Positions 51,931 to 51,995 of a DNA stretch of 51,995 nt are shown in pieces. Under the pieces are notes generated by a model. It searched no databases. It was not told the DNA's origin and saw only the letters and a program-made list of their open reading frames with translations. The stretch's first letter is position 1. The number at the start of each line of letters is the position of its first letter. Source of the DNA: Pseudomonas paralactis (GTDB lineage: Bacteria; Pseudomonadota; Gammaproteobacteria; Pseudomonadales; Pseudomonadaceae). The translations under genes and the position numbers were made by a program. The stretch is from assembly GCF_001439735.1 (NCBI RefSeq), contig NZ_JYLN01000018.1, positions 1 through 51,995 on the forward strand. The letters run 5' to 3'.

Positions 51931-51995
51931 TCTTGACGATGACCTACTCTCACATGGGGAAACCCCACACTACCATCGGCGATGCATCGTTTCAC
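51931..51995 (-). rRNA. rrf: 5S ribosomal RNA, 3' part (truncated by window end)
   Basis: The minus strand reads as the 3' half of 5S rRNA: GAAACGATGCATCGCCGATG, then a segment with GGTAGTGTGGGG, and the end GTAGGTCATCGTCAAGA. The 5' half, and so the rest of the rRNA operon, lies beyond the right edge. Confidence 0.95.

Overview
The window reads as chromosomal DNA from a fluorescent pseudomonad, most likely of the Pseudomonas fluorescens group. Evidence: Pseudomonas-type gene orders (yceD-rpmF-plsX-fabD-fabG-acpP-fabF-pabC-mltG-tmk-holB-tatD; phoP-phoQ; flgBCDE / cheV-cheR / flgA / flgM-flgN-flgZ), an NrdA with two ATP cones, an rgsA-like small RNA next to tatD, and eight inverted REP doublets (REPINs) whose cores resemble those known from P. 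fluorescens. No phage, insertion sequence, CRISPR array or integrated island is visible. Nearly all of it looks like core genome with REP elements between genes.

Layout. 1-1.2 kb: end of a sugar ABC-transporter/dehydrogenase locus. 1.3-3.1 kb: an acetyltransferase and three small genes of unknown or poorly known role. 3.2-7.5 kb: a four-gene cassette (GntR/HutC regulator, ADP-ribosylglycohydrolase-family enzyme, NCS1 permease, PfkB sugar kinase) that looks like an uncharacterised nucleoside or N-glycoside salvage pathway, similar in gene content to E. coli yegTUVW. 7.5-10.6 kb: two conserved small proteins, moaA and a TetR regulator. 10.9-11.04 kb: rgsA. 11.06-20.9 kb: a long leftward run of DNA-replication, cell-wall, folate and fatty-acid/phospholipid genes. 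21-24.3 kb: maf, sppA, a HAD phosphatase and rluC. 24.3-28.2 kb: rne with a long leader. 28.3-29.9 kb: a molybdoenzyme-maturation pair. 30-32.7 kb: dctA with a clear sigma-54 promoter and palindromic enhancer-like sites, plus an AraC-type regulator. 32.8-38.4 kb: phoQ-phoP with a small secreted protein and a four-hexamer PhoP-like box, a phosphopantetheinyl transferase and an RstAB-like two-component system. 38.8-42.3 kb: nrdA with DnaA and NrdR boxes in its promoter. 42.4-50.2 kb: flagellar and chemotaxis genes with sigma-54 and sigma-28 promoters. 50.2-51.6 kb: an MFS transporter. 51.9 kb to the end: the 3' part of a 5S rRNA read leftward, so an rRNA operon lies beyond the right edge.

The most interesting regions are the 3.2-7.5 kb salvage cassette, the regulatory DNA of dctA (two perfect palindromes upstream of a sigma-54 promoter and a third imperfect copy in the leader), the four phased PhoP-type hexamers, and the paired NrdR boxes beside a perfect DnaA box. 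Expected neighbours that are not present are pilZ between holB and tatD, nrdB after nrdA, oprH before phoP, and flgF onward after flgE.
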